From: OMII01 sp947467385
Lineage (GTDB): Bacteria; Bdellovibrionota_C; UBA2361; OMII01
NCBI GenBank assembly: GCA_044360075.1
Contig: JBIKLA010000015.1
Span: forward strand, 1 to 64,000
Length of the DNA: 64,000 bases
Direction: 5' to 3'
The notes beneath the pieces are model-generated. The model worked only from the letters and a program-made list of their open reading frames with translations, was not told where the DNA came from and made no database searches. Below, piece after piece: positions 42,862 through 52,075 of the stretch; the stretch's first letter is position 1, and each line of letters starts with the position of its first letter. A program made the position numbers and the translations under genes.

Positions 42862-44601
42862 CTATTTCAAGTTTTCGCCGGAACCTCGGTAGATGTTCCA
42901 GTGATTTGTTTCAGCCAGCTTTTGCTTGCCCGGCGCGAGCTTTTCAAACTGAGCCTCATTCCTGTCACGAACCACGAAGATATCTGCGTCAGAGGTTGCT
43001 ATCTCGTCGTCCTTCAGGTGGATGATCTTGAGTGATGGATTCGAGTGGAGCGGCCCATAGAAGTTCACCGAAAAGGGATAGTAGAGCGGGAATGCGACCC
43101 GCAGCTCCCTGTCCGGCTTGCCGAAGGTGCTGGCAAGGTCAAGCACCCGGCGCGAGGACCGGCGTCCTGAGAGATGGTTATTCCAGCAGAGGCAGGCGAG
43201 AGTGAACACGATCACCGAGCATACGGACAGCCGCGCAATCTCCTTTGGCAGCGACCGCTCGGAGGAGGAGACACGAAGGGAGATCCAAAACATTCCGGCG
43301 ACGACGAAGGCGAGAGCGACGACCGAAGTAGGGGTCTCGTACCAATTCCACCCGATAATTGAGCCTATGATAGCGGCCAGAATAAGGATGACACCGAGCC
43401 ATCTGCACGCGGTGCGGGTGAACTCCCGAGCGGAATCGACGGGCTCGAGGCGCTTCGCCCACAAGACGGCAGCCAGAAAGGCAAAGCCCGGCACTGACGG
43501 CAAGAGGTACGTCGCCGTGTACTGCCGCGCTGGGATTAAGAGCAGCGGACAGCAGACCGCCCACAGGATAGCGTAGAGGAGCTCGGAATCATCGCTGATG
43601 GCTTTCGCGCAAGAGCGGCTGAAGATCTTTTTCCGGGCAGCGACGAGCCAAGCAAGAAGGATCAGCGCCCAAGGGAAGACGGCTGGCACCATCATTAACC
43701 ACGCGGCGCCGGTAATCTGCCTATGTCCCGAGCCGTACTTGTCGCCGTAGTCCTTGCTCATGAACCGGCCGAAGTTCTCGTTGATAAAGAAGTACTTCAG
43801 GAAGCCCGGCGTCTTCATCTCCGCAAGAGCAAACCAGGGAACAACGATCGCGAGGAATACGAGCGATCCGGTGAACCATGGAATCGCCGAAAATTGGCTC
43901 GGCCACGATCCTGTCTTAACACGGCGAGCAAGAAGCCAGGGCGCGATCACCATCCCGGGCAGCACGCATGAGATCGGTCCCTTGACTAGGAATCCGATGC
44001 CCAGGCCGACGAAGAAGAGGTAGCCCCACGCATTCGAGAACCACGAGCCTGGTTTCCTGGCTGTTTGGTAAAAGCCGGAGATCGCCAAGGTGGTGCCAAG
44101 GGTGAGGGTCATGTCGAGAGTAGCCGAGCCCGCGAGGAAGAAGGTCATGGTCGAGCTGGCGAACACGAGTGCGGCTATGTAGCTTGCGGCATTACCAGCC
44201 ACGCGCCGAGCAAGCTGCATTAAGGCAAACCCAACCCCGAGGGCGCTTAGGACTCCAGGCAGCCTTGCCGCAAATGAGTTAAAGCCCAGCGAGAGAAAGC
44301 TTAGCTGCATCAGCCAAAAATGAAGCGGCGGCTTACCGTCGTACGGCTGCTCTACACCGTCGATGACAATCCACGGAGTTACCCAATCATGCTTGTCGAG
44401 CATGAGCTTCGCCACGAGGCCGTACCGTCCCTCTGTCGAGTCCACTAGATCGGGGATGGACAGGGATAGGAGTCGCAATAGAACTATGGTTGCGAGAACG
44501 GCGAGGGCAACCTTGGTAAACTTATCTGAAGCCGGGCTGTTAGAACTCACAAAACTCCTGAGAATACCTCTTTTTAGCGCCCGCACGTTACCACCCGACA
44601 C
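42862..44601 (-). CDS. ArnT/PMT-like membrane glycosyltransferase (GT83/GT39 group)
   Basis: A 579-residue membrane protein with about 11-12 hydrophobic helices. The first periplasmic loop has the Asp-Glu signature PDLVDSTEGRYG, and PYDGKPPLHFWLMQLSFLSL matches the ArnT-type family. Such enzymes transfer a sugar from a polyprenyl phosphate to lipid A, protein or another envelope acceptor. The C-terminal ~150 residues form a soluble domain. Acceptor and sugar are unknown. Convergent with fliW, 8 bases apart. Confidence 0.87.
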   Translation of the reverse strand: MSGGNVRALKRGILRSFVSSNSPASDKFTKVALAVLATIVLLRLLSLSIPDLVDSTEGRYGLVAKLMLDKHDWVTPWIVIDGVEQPYDGKPPLHFWLMQLSFLSLGFNSFAARLPGVLSALGVGFALMQLARRVAGNAASYIAALVFASSTMTFFLAGSATLDMTLTLGTTLAISGFYQTARKPGSWFSNAWGYLFFVGLGIGFLVKGPISCVLPGMVIAPWLLARRVKTGSWPSQFSAIPWFTGSLVFLAIVVPWFALAEMKTPGFLKYFFINENFGRFMSKDYGDKYGSGHRQITGAAWLMMVPAVFPWALILLAWLVAARKKIFSRSCAKAISDDSELLYAILWAVCCPLLLIPARQYTATYLLPSVPGFAFLAAVLWAKRLEPVDSAREFTRTACRWLGVILILAAIIGSIIGWNWYETPTSVVALAFVVAGMFWISLRVSSSERSLPKEIARLSVCSVIVFTLACLCWNNHLSGRRSSRRVLDLASTFGKPDRELRVAFPLYYPFSVNFYGPLHSNPSLKIIHLKDDEIATSDADIFVVRDRNEAQFEKLAPGKQKLAETNHWNIYRGSGENLK

Positions 44602-44696
44602 GGAGGATTACGAGGTTTCGAGCTGGTTTAGTTGAGCAAGCAGGATTTTTTTTTCTGGCTAAGATGGCGGATGAACAGGAAAAAAGAAGGGAGCGA

Positions 44697-44739
44697 CTGA
44701 CGGATAGTATTGGGGAGGTTGGTGGCTACTATCCGTCAG
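44697..44739. repeat. Perfect 13-bp inverted repeat in intergenic region
   Basis: CTGACGGATAGTA (44697-44709) and its exact complement TACTATCCGTCAG (44727-44739) flank a 17-base spacer. It lies in the 268-base gap between the divergent ArnT-like and lipoprotein hydrolase genes. There is no T tract, so an operator, attenuator or remnant of a small element is more likely than a terminator. Confidence 0.6.
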
Positions 44740-44869
44740 CGCTCCGCGACTACCCTCGTTGACGCCCCATCATCAACCCTATTCAGCGTCGACTCAGGTT
44801 TTTCGACATCTTACCTCTAAGCCGCCAGTTTTATTGCCCCAAGCACAAAGGTTTTCAAAGGGCTCACTC

Positions 44870-46156
44870 ATGTCTCTTCGCACCAAGCGCTCGGGGCAGC
44901 GCATCGCCTCCGCGTCGCTGCTGATGCTCGCTGCCGTGCTCGCGCAGGTGGCCGGATGCATCCGGGTGTCCGGCAACGGCACGTACGACGGGCCTCCGCC
45001 GCGACCGCAGGCGATGAACCTCTACTACTCGCCGGAGGAGTCGTACGGAACCTCTCGCATCGAGATCCAGAAGACCACGGACAACTACACCCTCAAGCAC
45101 ATCACCGTCGACTCATACGCTGGTCCTATCGTGATAGACTTCTTTCAGGCGGCCGAGGGATCCGACTCGCTGATTCTCGTGTTTCCTGTGCTCGGTGGGC
45201 AGAACTTTATTGAGCGCCACCTTGCGAGCTACTTCGCCGATGCCGGATTCGACGCTGCGATAGTCAACCGCAGCAACGAGTTCAAGGACCCCGCAAATTT
45301 CGACAAGCTGGAGGAGATCTTTCGCCTCAACTTAATTAGGGATCGGCTCGCCCTCGACTACTTCCAGAACGAGTTCGGCAAGGAGAAATTCGGCACCTTC
45401 GGCATCAGCCGCGGCGCGATCAACGTGGCGGTCACCGCAGGGGTTGATGAGCGGCTTAAGTACAACGTGTTAGTCATGGGGGGCACCGACCTTGTGGACC
45501 TCTTTCGCGACTCAAACCAGCCTCGCATAGCCCAATACATAAAGACGGTGAGCGAGCAGAAAGGCTTTGAGGAGGAGCAGTTCTTTGAGGCGCTGCGCAG
45601 GCAGGTTCGCACCGACCCCAAAAACACCGCACAGTATCTCGACGGCCGGGACACGCTTTTGATCCTCGGGATATTCGACAGGACCGTGCCGTTTGCTTAC
45701 GGCATGAAGCTTCGGGAGCAGATCGGGCGGCCCGAAACGATTTTTCTGTGCGCGGATCACTATGTCGGAGTGCTCTACACCCAGACTGTTTCGCTTGTTC
45801 CCCCGAGCAAGGAGGATCCCGGCCTCTTCCCCTTTCCGTACGTCGAGGAGGAGGCGCTCAACTTCTTTGACAAGCACTTTAACGACTCGATCAACTGGAG
45901 TGTCGTCCCGTACCGGGTCCTCCAGGCTCCGCTCAATTTAGCCGCTGAGGGGATTGCTGGAGTCGGCTCCTTCTTTGAGTGGGCGTTCGACTTCAGCCGC
46001 GATATGCCAGAGGCTGAGGCCAACCAGGAGCGGGAGACTTTTTGGGTGAAGGCGCTTGAGCTCAAAGCCGGAGAGCCATCCCCTCCGCTTGAGGCGCTCG
46101 CGCTCGATGAAGCGCCCGTCGTCCAGCCGACAGCACCTCCTGCCGGCCCAACGTAG
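44870..46156 (+). CDS. Lipoprotein alpha/beta-hydrolase
   Basis: A 428-residue protein from ATG 44870. The signal peptide ends in a lipobox LAQVAGC with Cys30. An alpha/beta-hydrolase core follows: nucleophile Ser180 in GISRGA (GxSxG), candidate acid in GIFDRTVP and candidate His in LCADHYVG. The C-terminal Pro/Ala/Glu-rich tail is long. It is probably anchored to the inner leaflet of the outer membrane and may act on an ester or amide; substrate unknown. It is convergent, 17 bases apart, with a C45 acyltransferase lipoprotein. Confidence 0.72.
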   Translation: MSLRTKRSGQRIASASLLMLAAVLAQVAGCIRVSGNGTYDGPPPRPQAMNLYYSPEESYGTSRIEIQKTTDNYTLKHITVDSYAGPIVIDFFQAAEGSDSLILVFPVLGGQNFIERHLASYFADAGFDAAIVNRSNEFKDPANFDKLEEIFRLNLIRDRLALDYFQNEFGKEKFGTFGISRGAINVAVTAGVDERLKYNVLVMGGTDLVDLFRDSNQPRIAQYIKTVSEQKGFEEEQFFEALRRQVRTDPKNTAQYLDGRDTLLILGIFDRTVPFAYGMKLREQIGRPETIFLCADHYVGVLYTQTVSLVPPSKEDPGLFPFPYVEEEALNFFDKHFNDSINWSVVPYRVLQAPLNLAAEGIAGVGSFFEWAFDFSRDMPEAEANQERETFWVKALELKAGEPSPPLEALALDEAPVVQPTAPPAGPT

Positions 46157-46173
46157 CGCGTGCGGTGCAGCGG

Positions 46174-47442
46174 CTACTTCTTGAGCTTCTGCTCAAACTC
46201 CGCTAGGCCCTTACCGAAGTTGAAGTAGGTGTACGGCTGGCGGGCAGCCCACTCCTTCGAGCTCTTAGCGTTGTTGAACCAGAGCTGCAAACGAGACGGA
46301 TCGTAGACCACGTTCTGGAAGTTCGATGGCATGGCGATGTATGGAATCACCTGATCCATGATGTTTTGCGGGGTCATGATGCCCTTCATCGTGAGAAGCG
46401 ACTTGTTCATCTTCTCGTCGTAGTGGCCGCCGTACACGATGTTCTTGATCCCCGGGAAGTTGCGCGAGTCGTCAATAAGATCCCGGCCCGGCTCGTGCAC
46501 CTCGAAGCGGTAGCGGTCGCGGATGTAGAGCTCGGCGGTGTTGTTTTTGCCGTCGCTCATAAGGAAGACGAACGCATTTGTGGGCGGCGCTGACTTGATA
46601 ATTCGCTGGACGTCCTTGAGGTTCTTGGCATACGTCATGACGTCACGCAGCATGAACGGCATCGGCTCGCCACTCATCGTCTCGCCATCAGGGTCGCCAT
46701 AACCCATCTCTCCGAGGGTGATCTGCTCTGCATTCATGCCGGACACGGCCCCGAGGAATCCAACCCAGCCGATGTTGGCCGATGGGATGCCCTTGTCAGG
46801 AACGTTAATGGTGACGAGCGGGTACTCGTGGAGCTTTGAAATCTTGTGCAGGCCCCAATCGAGGATACGGACAGTGTACATCGCGCCATCGCGAGTGGCT
46901 GGCCCCGATGCGGCGAAATTGCTGCACGAAGTGCCATACGCGCCATTCATCATGTCCTTGATGACCTTCTGGAGCTGCTTCTTGCCACCCCATTCTGAGA
47001 TCTCAGGCAGGGCGTGAATGCCGTGAACGACCTTAAGCGGAAGGCGTGCGCCGTGCGCGAGGCCGTGCATCTCCTGAACATACTCGTCCGGAATGAATGG
47101 GCGCTGGCGCTCGTAGGCCTCAAAGAGGAGCTCCTCGAAGTGATACTTCGAGAGCAGCTTGTCATAGAGATAGAGCAGGTTGTCACGAACCTCCTCGCGC
47201 AGGAGCACCCCTTGCTGGTATCCGCGCTCGTATGGAGTGCCTGAGACGTACAGCACGCGCACCTTGCCGTCGTCAGTCCATCCGACCTTTGCGCGCGAGA
47301 CGATCTCCTTCTCCTGCTCCACCGATGTTATGACATCGCTTCGAATAAGGAAGTGGTCGGGGTCGATTCGCAGGTATGCGCAGCCGTGGACCGAGAGGGC
47401 GGCTGCTGAGAGGATCGCAAGTCGAGAAAGGGTGCGTCGCAT
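46174..47442 (-). CDS. C45-family acyl-CoA:6-aminopenicillanate-acyltransferase-like lipoprotein
   Basis: A 422-residue Ntn-hydrolase-fold protein with a lipobox ALSVHGC (Cys21). It has the family pattern GTPYERGYQQGVLLREEVRD near 68-87 and the candidate nucleophile in GTSCSNFAASG, where self-cleavage would expose Cys as the new N-terminus. Relatives cleave or form amide bonds (penicillin/acyl-homoserine-lactone acylases, bile-salt-hydrolase relatives). Substrate unknown. Starts 178 bases before the GroES-like gene on the same strand; that gap holds nothing I can support. Confidence 0.8.
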   Translation of the reverse strand: MRRTLSRLAILSAAALSVHGCAYLRIDPDHFLIRSDVITSVEQEKEIVSRAKVGWTDDGKVRVLYVSGTPYERGYQQGVLLREEVRDNLLYLYDKLLSKYHFEELLFEAYERQRPFIPDEYVQEMHGLAHGARLPLKVVHGIHALPEISEWGGKKQLQKVIKDMMNGAYGTSCSNFAASGPATRDGAMYTVRILDWGLHKISKLHEYPLVTINVPDKGIPSANIGWVGFLGAVSGMNAEQITLGEMGYGDPDGETMSGEPMPFMLRDVMTYAKNLKDVQRIIKSAPPTNAFVFLMSDGKNNTAELYIRDRYRFEVHEPGRDLIDDSRNFPGIKNIVYGGHYDEKMNKSLLTMKGIMTPQNIMDQVIPYIAMPSNFQNVVYDPSRLQLWFNNAKSSKEWAARQPYTYFNFGKGLAEFEQKLKK

Positions 47443-47619
47443 AGTTTAGTTGTTCCAGTATACGGGTCGGCGACGGCGCTTCGAAGCGAAGACTACCGTA
47501 CAGATACTTTCGTCAGAAACGCCCCGAAGCTAAAGGCAAAGAATGGTACCTGCTACCGGATTTGCCGGGCAGGGGGCGTTGGCGCGCTCCCCGTTAAAAC
47601 GGAGATTGGAATATGCGGG

Positions 47620-48012
47620 TCAGGTCAGTTGGATCTCGTCGACAAGCGCTAGCACCTCCGGGGTCTCGACTATTCGGAGGTCGTCATCCCAGGGCACTCG
47701 CACCCCCGCACTCTTGGGGATAAGGACCGTCGCTCCGAGGGGAATGCCGCTCACATTGGTCTCCTCGGCGGTATCAGAGTCAAGGGCGCTGGCCACCTCG
47801 ATTACCTTGGCGACGATGCTCTCCTGCATCGCCTCCTTTGCTCCTTCCGGAAGGTAGAGGCCGCTATCGGTAACGTTAGCATCTCGCTGGATGCAGCCCC
47901 CTACTCGCAGCCCGAGTGGGTGGAGGCGGCGGATCTGGCGCTTCTCTGAATGGTAATTAAAACCAAACGACGTCTCGGGGTGGTCTGCGCGATGGTCAGA
48001 AGAGGAGCACAT
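47620..48012 (-). CDS. GroES-like (Cpn10) protein, 5' end replaced by repeat copy B
   Basis: A 130-residue protein. The Cpn10 fold is shown by RRLHPLGLRV, the mobile-loop-like TDSGLYLPEGAKEAMQES, and the C-terminal GATVLIPKSAGVRVPWDD and VLALVDEIQ. Cpn10 caps GroEL; here no groEL is nearby. The second copy at 54120-54329 has the native N-terminus MPPKTKDATADNRAGP, but here the first ~9 codons are replaced by the terminus of repeat B, which supplies the ATG at 48012 (an in-frame start at 48036 lies fully in the repeat). No good ribosome site precedes it, so expression is doubtful. Confidence 0.7.
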   Translation of the reverse strand: MCSSSDHRADHPETSFGFNYHSEKRQIRRLHPLGLRVGGCIQRDANVTDSGLYLPEGAKEAMQESIVAKVIEVASALDSDTAEETNVSGIPLGATVLIPKSAGVRVPWDDDLRIVETPEVLALVDEIQLT

Positions 48013-48240
48013 ACTTGTGAGTAAAGTGCGACCCATATTCAGGGCCTCATACGACTTCTGCGCATGAAGCGACTTATCACTTTTGTACGAGGCTTATGGT
48101 CTCAGTTCTCCGTCTGAAGTTTGAGGCGAGTCGCTTGAGTTTTCTGGCCGTCTTTTCTCAAGTCCCCGTTACCAATAGAGAGCAAACACTCGCGGGCTCG
48201 TATTTTTGTTGTGGCCTTACGTGCTAGGTGGCTGCTCGCT
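48002..48240 (-). repeat. Dispersed non-coding repeat, copy B
   Basis: Reverse-oriented copy of the repeat at 1-285, with its terminus abutting the GroES-like gene at about 48002 (GAGGAGCACATACTTGTGAG, related to GGAACACCTACTTGTGAG of copy C). Similarity to copy A continues to at least 48240. The stretch 48240-48640 has no supported gene; ACTTGTGAGTAA at 48417-48428 repeats the terminal motif in the same orientation and may be a remnant of a further end. Confidence 0.72.
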
Positions 48241-48642
48241 GTGTTCAAAGCCCCGCTCGTTGTCTCTTCCCTGAAATGTACCGATGACCCCGGGGCTTGT
48301 TGTCTCTCGTGCGAGCGAGTACTCGACGCTATTTTTTTACGGTACTGAGCGAGGCTTATAACTCATCGATAGACGTGATGCTTATTTAGCCCAGCCTCTG
48401 CGATAGACTGACAGAACTTGTGAGTAATTAACTTTGTTAAAATGGGCTACAAGCTCGACAGGCTACGTGTATCTCCGACACAAGAAGATTATTTGCCAGG
48501 CACAAACAAAGCCCCTCGCCGGAAGATAGCAGACGCCTTGAGGATACAAACGCGCGATGATTCGGAAGCTGTCTATTCGGCATCGCTCACCTCACAAGGA
48601 TTGCGTTCTGGCGCACGGGAGCCTTTTGGAAGAGTGGCTGAA

Positions 48643-49617
48643 CTAGCTCCCTAAAACCGGCGGATACGGCGAGAGCTTAATGGTCTTAAAGTACTCAAGC
48701 ATGGTGATGCGCTCATCTTCAATGCCAACCTCATCAAAGAGCTCCTGCCGCACCTCGCTGAGCTTTTTGTCGCGTGGAAGGTCGAAGCTGACCTCGAAAT
48801 TCCAGCTGCCAACGCAGTGGATGAGCGAATGGACGTGCGGGTGCTCGCGGCAGAACTGAAAGATCTTCCTTCGAAACGTCGGATTGTAGCTCTTCTCCTG
48901 AATCAGGAAGACATAGCGCCGCAGATCGAGGGAAGGCTCATCGAGGCTGTATGCGTACCCGCTGATGACACCGGTAGTTTCAAGGCGGCGGACGCGGTAC
49001 TCAATCGTGGATACCGCCTGTCCGAGATGCCGCGCAAGCGCTGACATGGTGCCGCACTGCGGGAGCGACACGGAGCGAAGAATGGCGTGGTCAAGCTCAT
49101 CAGTTTCGACCTTTGGGACCTTGCCACCGCAGGTGAGCTCTGAATTGTGGCAGCCTGACCACCAGAATTTCGGCGGGTACCATTTCCACTCAATTCGAGG
49201 CACGATCGTCAGCTCGCGAATCTTGTTCTCCCCTTTGGGAATGATCTCGCTTAAGAAGGTGTCCACCTCCGTAATGTGCTTAAAGATGAGCGAGAACCCA
49301 TACTGGTACACGCCTCCAAGCTCGGCGACCCAAGGCACACAGGATGATTGCACCAGCTTCGAAATGAAGCTCTCGGCCGACTGTTTTGATTCCGCAGCCC
49401 GCGACACGTAGATTCCGAAATCGGTGTAGCCGAGAGCATGCACGTTGATCCCAACAAACTGCCAGATCCTCCCACAGTCGATGAGCTTTTTCAGGGAGTG
49501 CCGCACGGCGTGATCGGGCAGTCCCGTTACCTTCGAGAGCTTGGCCACCGACATGCGAGCCTCAAGGGTCACGCACGCCAACACTTTTTGCTCGTTCTCG
49601 GAAAGCCGCATGGACAC
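48643..49617 (-). CDS. Tandem Lrp/AsnC-type transcriptional regulator
   Basis: A 324-residue protein with two Lrp-like units. Unit 1 (about 5-150) opens with LSENEQKVLACVTLEARMSV, a winged HTH. Unit 2 (about 170-324) opens with VETDELDHAILRSVSLPQCG and its own HTH LGQAVSTIEYRVRRLETTGV. Each is followed by a RAM-like ligand domain. Bacterial Lrp is normally ~150-165 residues, so this is a fused duplication like those in some archaea and haem regulators. It starts 6 bases after the GH31 gene and probably controls that operon. Confidence 0.85.
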   Translation of the reverse strand: MSMRLSENEQKVLACVTLEARMSVAKLSKVTGLPDHAVRHSLKKLIDCGRIWQFVGINVHALGYTDFGIYVSRAAESKQSAESFISKLVQSSCVPWVAELGGVYQYGFSLIFKHITEVDTFLSEIIPKGENKIRELTIVPRIEWKWYPPKFWWSGCHNSELTCGGKVPKVETDELDHAILRSVSLPQCGTMSALARHLGQAVSTIEYRVRRLETTGVISGYAYSLDEPSLDLRRYVFLIQEKSYNPTFRRKIFQFCREHPHVHSLIHCVGSWNFEVSFDLPRDKKLSEVRQELFDEVGIEDERITMLEYFKTIKLSPYPPVLGS

Positions 49618-49623
49618 TATTTC

Positions 49624-52062
49624 CTAAGCTTCAGGAGATTCCATCTCCACTTTCTGCCTCACTACCTCTCCGTTCTGGGCAACGAGTCGGTATAGCCGTC
49701 CTGGCACTGCGTGCAGAGACACGCCATCGTCGTCGTACCAGGATCCGCTCGCCTGCGCTCCCGGAAGGGGATACACCTCATGCCGCTCCGGGAGGGCGAG
49801 GGTCTGGGCAACTGTCGATCCGACCGAATTCCTCGTTATAACCCTGCCCGCTCGCACGAACACCGGAACCGAAGCGAGAGATACCGGCTCAATGATGAAG
49901 CGACCGCCGTCGATCGGCTCCTCTGGCTTTCCAAGCCTGTACCACGTGCCTTCCGGGAGCATCACGAGCCGGGCGCTCTGGTCACGCTGGAGCACCGGAG
50001 CGACAAGAAACGTGTCAAAGAGCATGAACTGGTCCTTCACCAGCGCACCCTCAGGCGAAAACACCGGCATGATAGGAGCTCTCCCCTCTCGTATGGACAG
50101 CTCAAAGCCTGTTACCCACTCACGCATGAGGGAGTATCGCTGGTGGATCGCTGCTTGGATGAGGGTCTCCGCCTCCTCCCCAAAATCAAAGGGCTCATTT
50201 GGCTTTGATAGGATATGCCGATGCCCCCGGAAGAAGGGCAGGAACGCCCCAAGCTGGAAGAACCTCACCGCGAGGTCAACAGGCGCATTTTGTCCGAAGC
50301 CCGGCACGTCTGCCCCCGTATAAAAAGCTCCAGCCAGCGAGTACGAAACGGAGGTGTCGATCGCAAGCTGCAGGTGCTCCCACCAGGCGGAGTTGTCTCC
50401 GTGCCAGATGACAGCGTGTTGCTGAACACCCGGATAGCCCGAGCGGGTTATGTTGAACGGACGTGCGTCTGGCTGTGCGCCTAGCAGGCCCGCATGAGTC
50501 GCCTCGGCCATTCGCGCGCCGTACAGGTTGTACTGCTCAAACACGGGTCCAGCCTCGGAGAGGGCTTCTGAAGTGGCGTCATTCTTCCCACGCCAGTTAG
50601 TGGGCTCATTCATGTCGTTCCAGGCGCCATCGAGCGAGTTCTGCCCGAGCCATCGCATCACCTTTTCACGCCACCAGTCACGGACCCGCGTGCTAGAAAA
50701 ATCCGGGAAGAGCGAGGCTCCTGCCCACGCCTCACCAACCAGAGGCTCGCCCTGCTTGTTCTTAAGCGCTCCATCTATCGCCGTCAGCTCTGAGTAAGCC
50801 TCATAGCCTGGATCTACCTTGACTCCCGGGTCAAGGATGCCCACGGTTGCTATGCCATGCTTGCGCAAAGCTGACGACATCTGCGGGAGATCCGGGAAGT
50901 CTCTGAGGCTTGTGGTGAAAACGCGGTAGCGATCCATGTAATCGATGTCGAGGTAGATCGCATCGAGTGGAACGCCTCGCTTTTGAAATCGCTCCACCGT
51001 CTCGTGCACCTCCCCTGAATTAAAAAAGGACCATCTGCACTGGTGGTATCCGAACGAAAACAGGGGAAGACGTGGAGGTAGCCCCAGAAGCTGAATGAGC
51101 TTAGAAGACGCTTCCTCAAGGGAGTCGCCAGCAACGATGTACACCCGAGAGTTTCCTGCTACCGACTCAAACCGCACCTGATCTGGGTGTAGCTCGCCAA
51201 GATCAACAAACGTCCTGCTTGGATTGTCGTGGAATACCCCCAACCACGTCGCCCCATCAGTGCCCTTGTGAAACAGGACCGGCCAACTCTGGTACATCGG
51301 CTGCCGCGCTGGCGTGTGCCGGCTGTTGTCTGAGTTGTACAGTTGATACCGGTAGCCGTTGCGGTTCATCTCTCCGGTGACACCTGGCAGCCCGAGCACG
51401 GGGCCGGACGGCCGGTTATACTGAAAAGTGACTCCAAGCGTTGCGAAATATCCGACATCGAGCGCGGGCTTGTACACGCGCTCATTTGAGACGGGTATAG
51501 TGGACTCTAGCCTCTCATGCACCCGAACTGGGTATGCATGCCGAGAGAATGCGGGCCCGTCAGACCACAGCACCTTTAACCCGTTATAGCTCACGGAGAC
51601 AGCTCCGGTGCTGTGGTTAAACGAGCAACTATAAGGGCCACCTTCGACCCATACTCGGTCGCCCTCAAGCATCTCTGAGACGGGCGAACGATCGAGTGTC
51701 TGCTGCCGTCCCGTAAAGGGTTGGCGGACTGAAACGGCATCAGCTAAGTCGTGTCGAACTTCTATTGCTAATCCAGCATCCTTAACCACCTCTATGTCAA
51801 CCTGCGTTCCGTTGTCAGACCGCAGGGTCACGCCCTGCGCGACTTTGTCCGACACAGTGAACCCCTTCAGGCCTTGCGGCTCCGGGGGAAGCGCTATCTG
51901 GGTATCCGAGCCAAGGACTCGCGACGCGCCATGGAGATCTCGAAGCGCTTGCGATGGGGCGTTGCTCGATACCCGACGTTCTCCATGCATGGCGACCGAC
52001 TGGCCGAGCCGAGGCTGGGCCCGATTTACCTCAGAAGCTTCCGATGGACCTTTGCGAAACAT
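49624..52062 (-). CDS. Glycoside hydrolase family 31 alpha-glucosidase-type enzyme
   Basis: An 812-residue GH31 enzyme. The N-terminal galactose-mutarotase-like domain (about 60-290) precedes the catalytic barrel, with DAIYLDIDYMDRYRVF (substrate region), the nucleophile Asp in GAWNDMNEPTNWRG, and YPGVQQHAVIWHGDNSAWWE plus GADVPGFGQN. Beta-sandwich domains finish the protein. Members hydrolyse or transfer alpha-linked glucose/xylose. No signal peptide is visible, so it is cytoplasmic. It starts 14 bases from the stop of the GT20-like gene and stops 6 bases before the Lrp gene, so the three form an operon. Confidence 0.93.
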   Translation of the reverse strand: MFRKGPSEASEVNRAQPRLGQSVAMHGERRVSSNAPSQALRDLHGASRVLGSDTQIALPPEPQGLKGFTVSDKVAQGVTLRSDNGTQVDIEVVKDAGLAIEVRHDLADAVSVRQPFTGRQQTLDRSPVSEMLEGDRVWVEGGPYSCSFNHSTGAVSVSYNGLKVLWSDGPAFSRHAYPVRVHERLESTIPVSNERVYKPALDVGYFATLGVTFQYNRPSGPVLGLPGVTGEMNRNGYRYQLYNSDNSRHTPARQPMYQSWPVLFHKGTDGATWLGVFHDNPSRTFVDLGELHPDQVRFESVAGNSRVYIVAGDSLEEASSKLIQLLGLPPRLPLFSFGYHQCRWSFFNSGEVHETVERFQKRGVPLDAIYLDIDYMDRYRVFTTSLRDFPDLPQMSSALRKHGIATVGILDPGVKVDPGYEAYSELTAIDGALKNKQGEPLVGEAWAGASLFPDFSSTRVRDWWREKVMRWLGQNSLDGAWNDMNEPTNWRGKNDATSEALSEAGPVFEQYNLYGARMAEATHAGLLGAQPDARPFNITRSGYPGVQQHAVIWHGDNSAWWEHLQLAIDTSVSYSLAGAFYTGADVPGFGQNAPVDLAVRFFQLGAFLPFFRGHRHILSKPNEPFDFGEEAETLIQAAIHQRYSLMREWVTGFELSIREGRAPIMPVFSPEGALVKDQFMLFDTFLVAPVLQRDQSARLVMLPEGTWYRLGKPEEPIDGGRFIIEPVSLASVPVFVRAGRVITRNSVGSTVAQTLALPERHEVYPLPGAQASGSWYDDDGVSLHAVPGRLYRLVAQNGEVVRQKVEMESPEA

Positions 52063-52075
52063 GATCTATTCCATG

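Noticed and set aside
48442..48654. 70-residue open frame on the plus strand
   Set aside because: No ribosome site, no recognisable domain, and it lies in the repeat-rich non-coding zone; it reads like chance coding.
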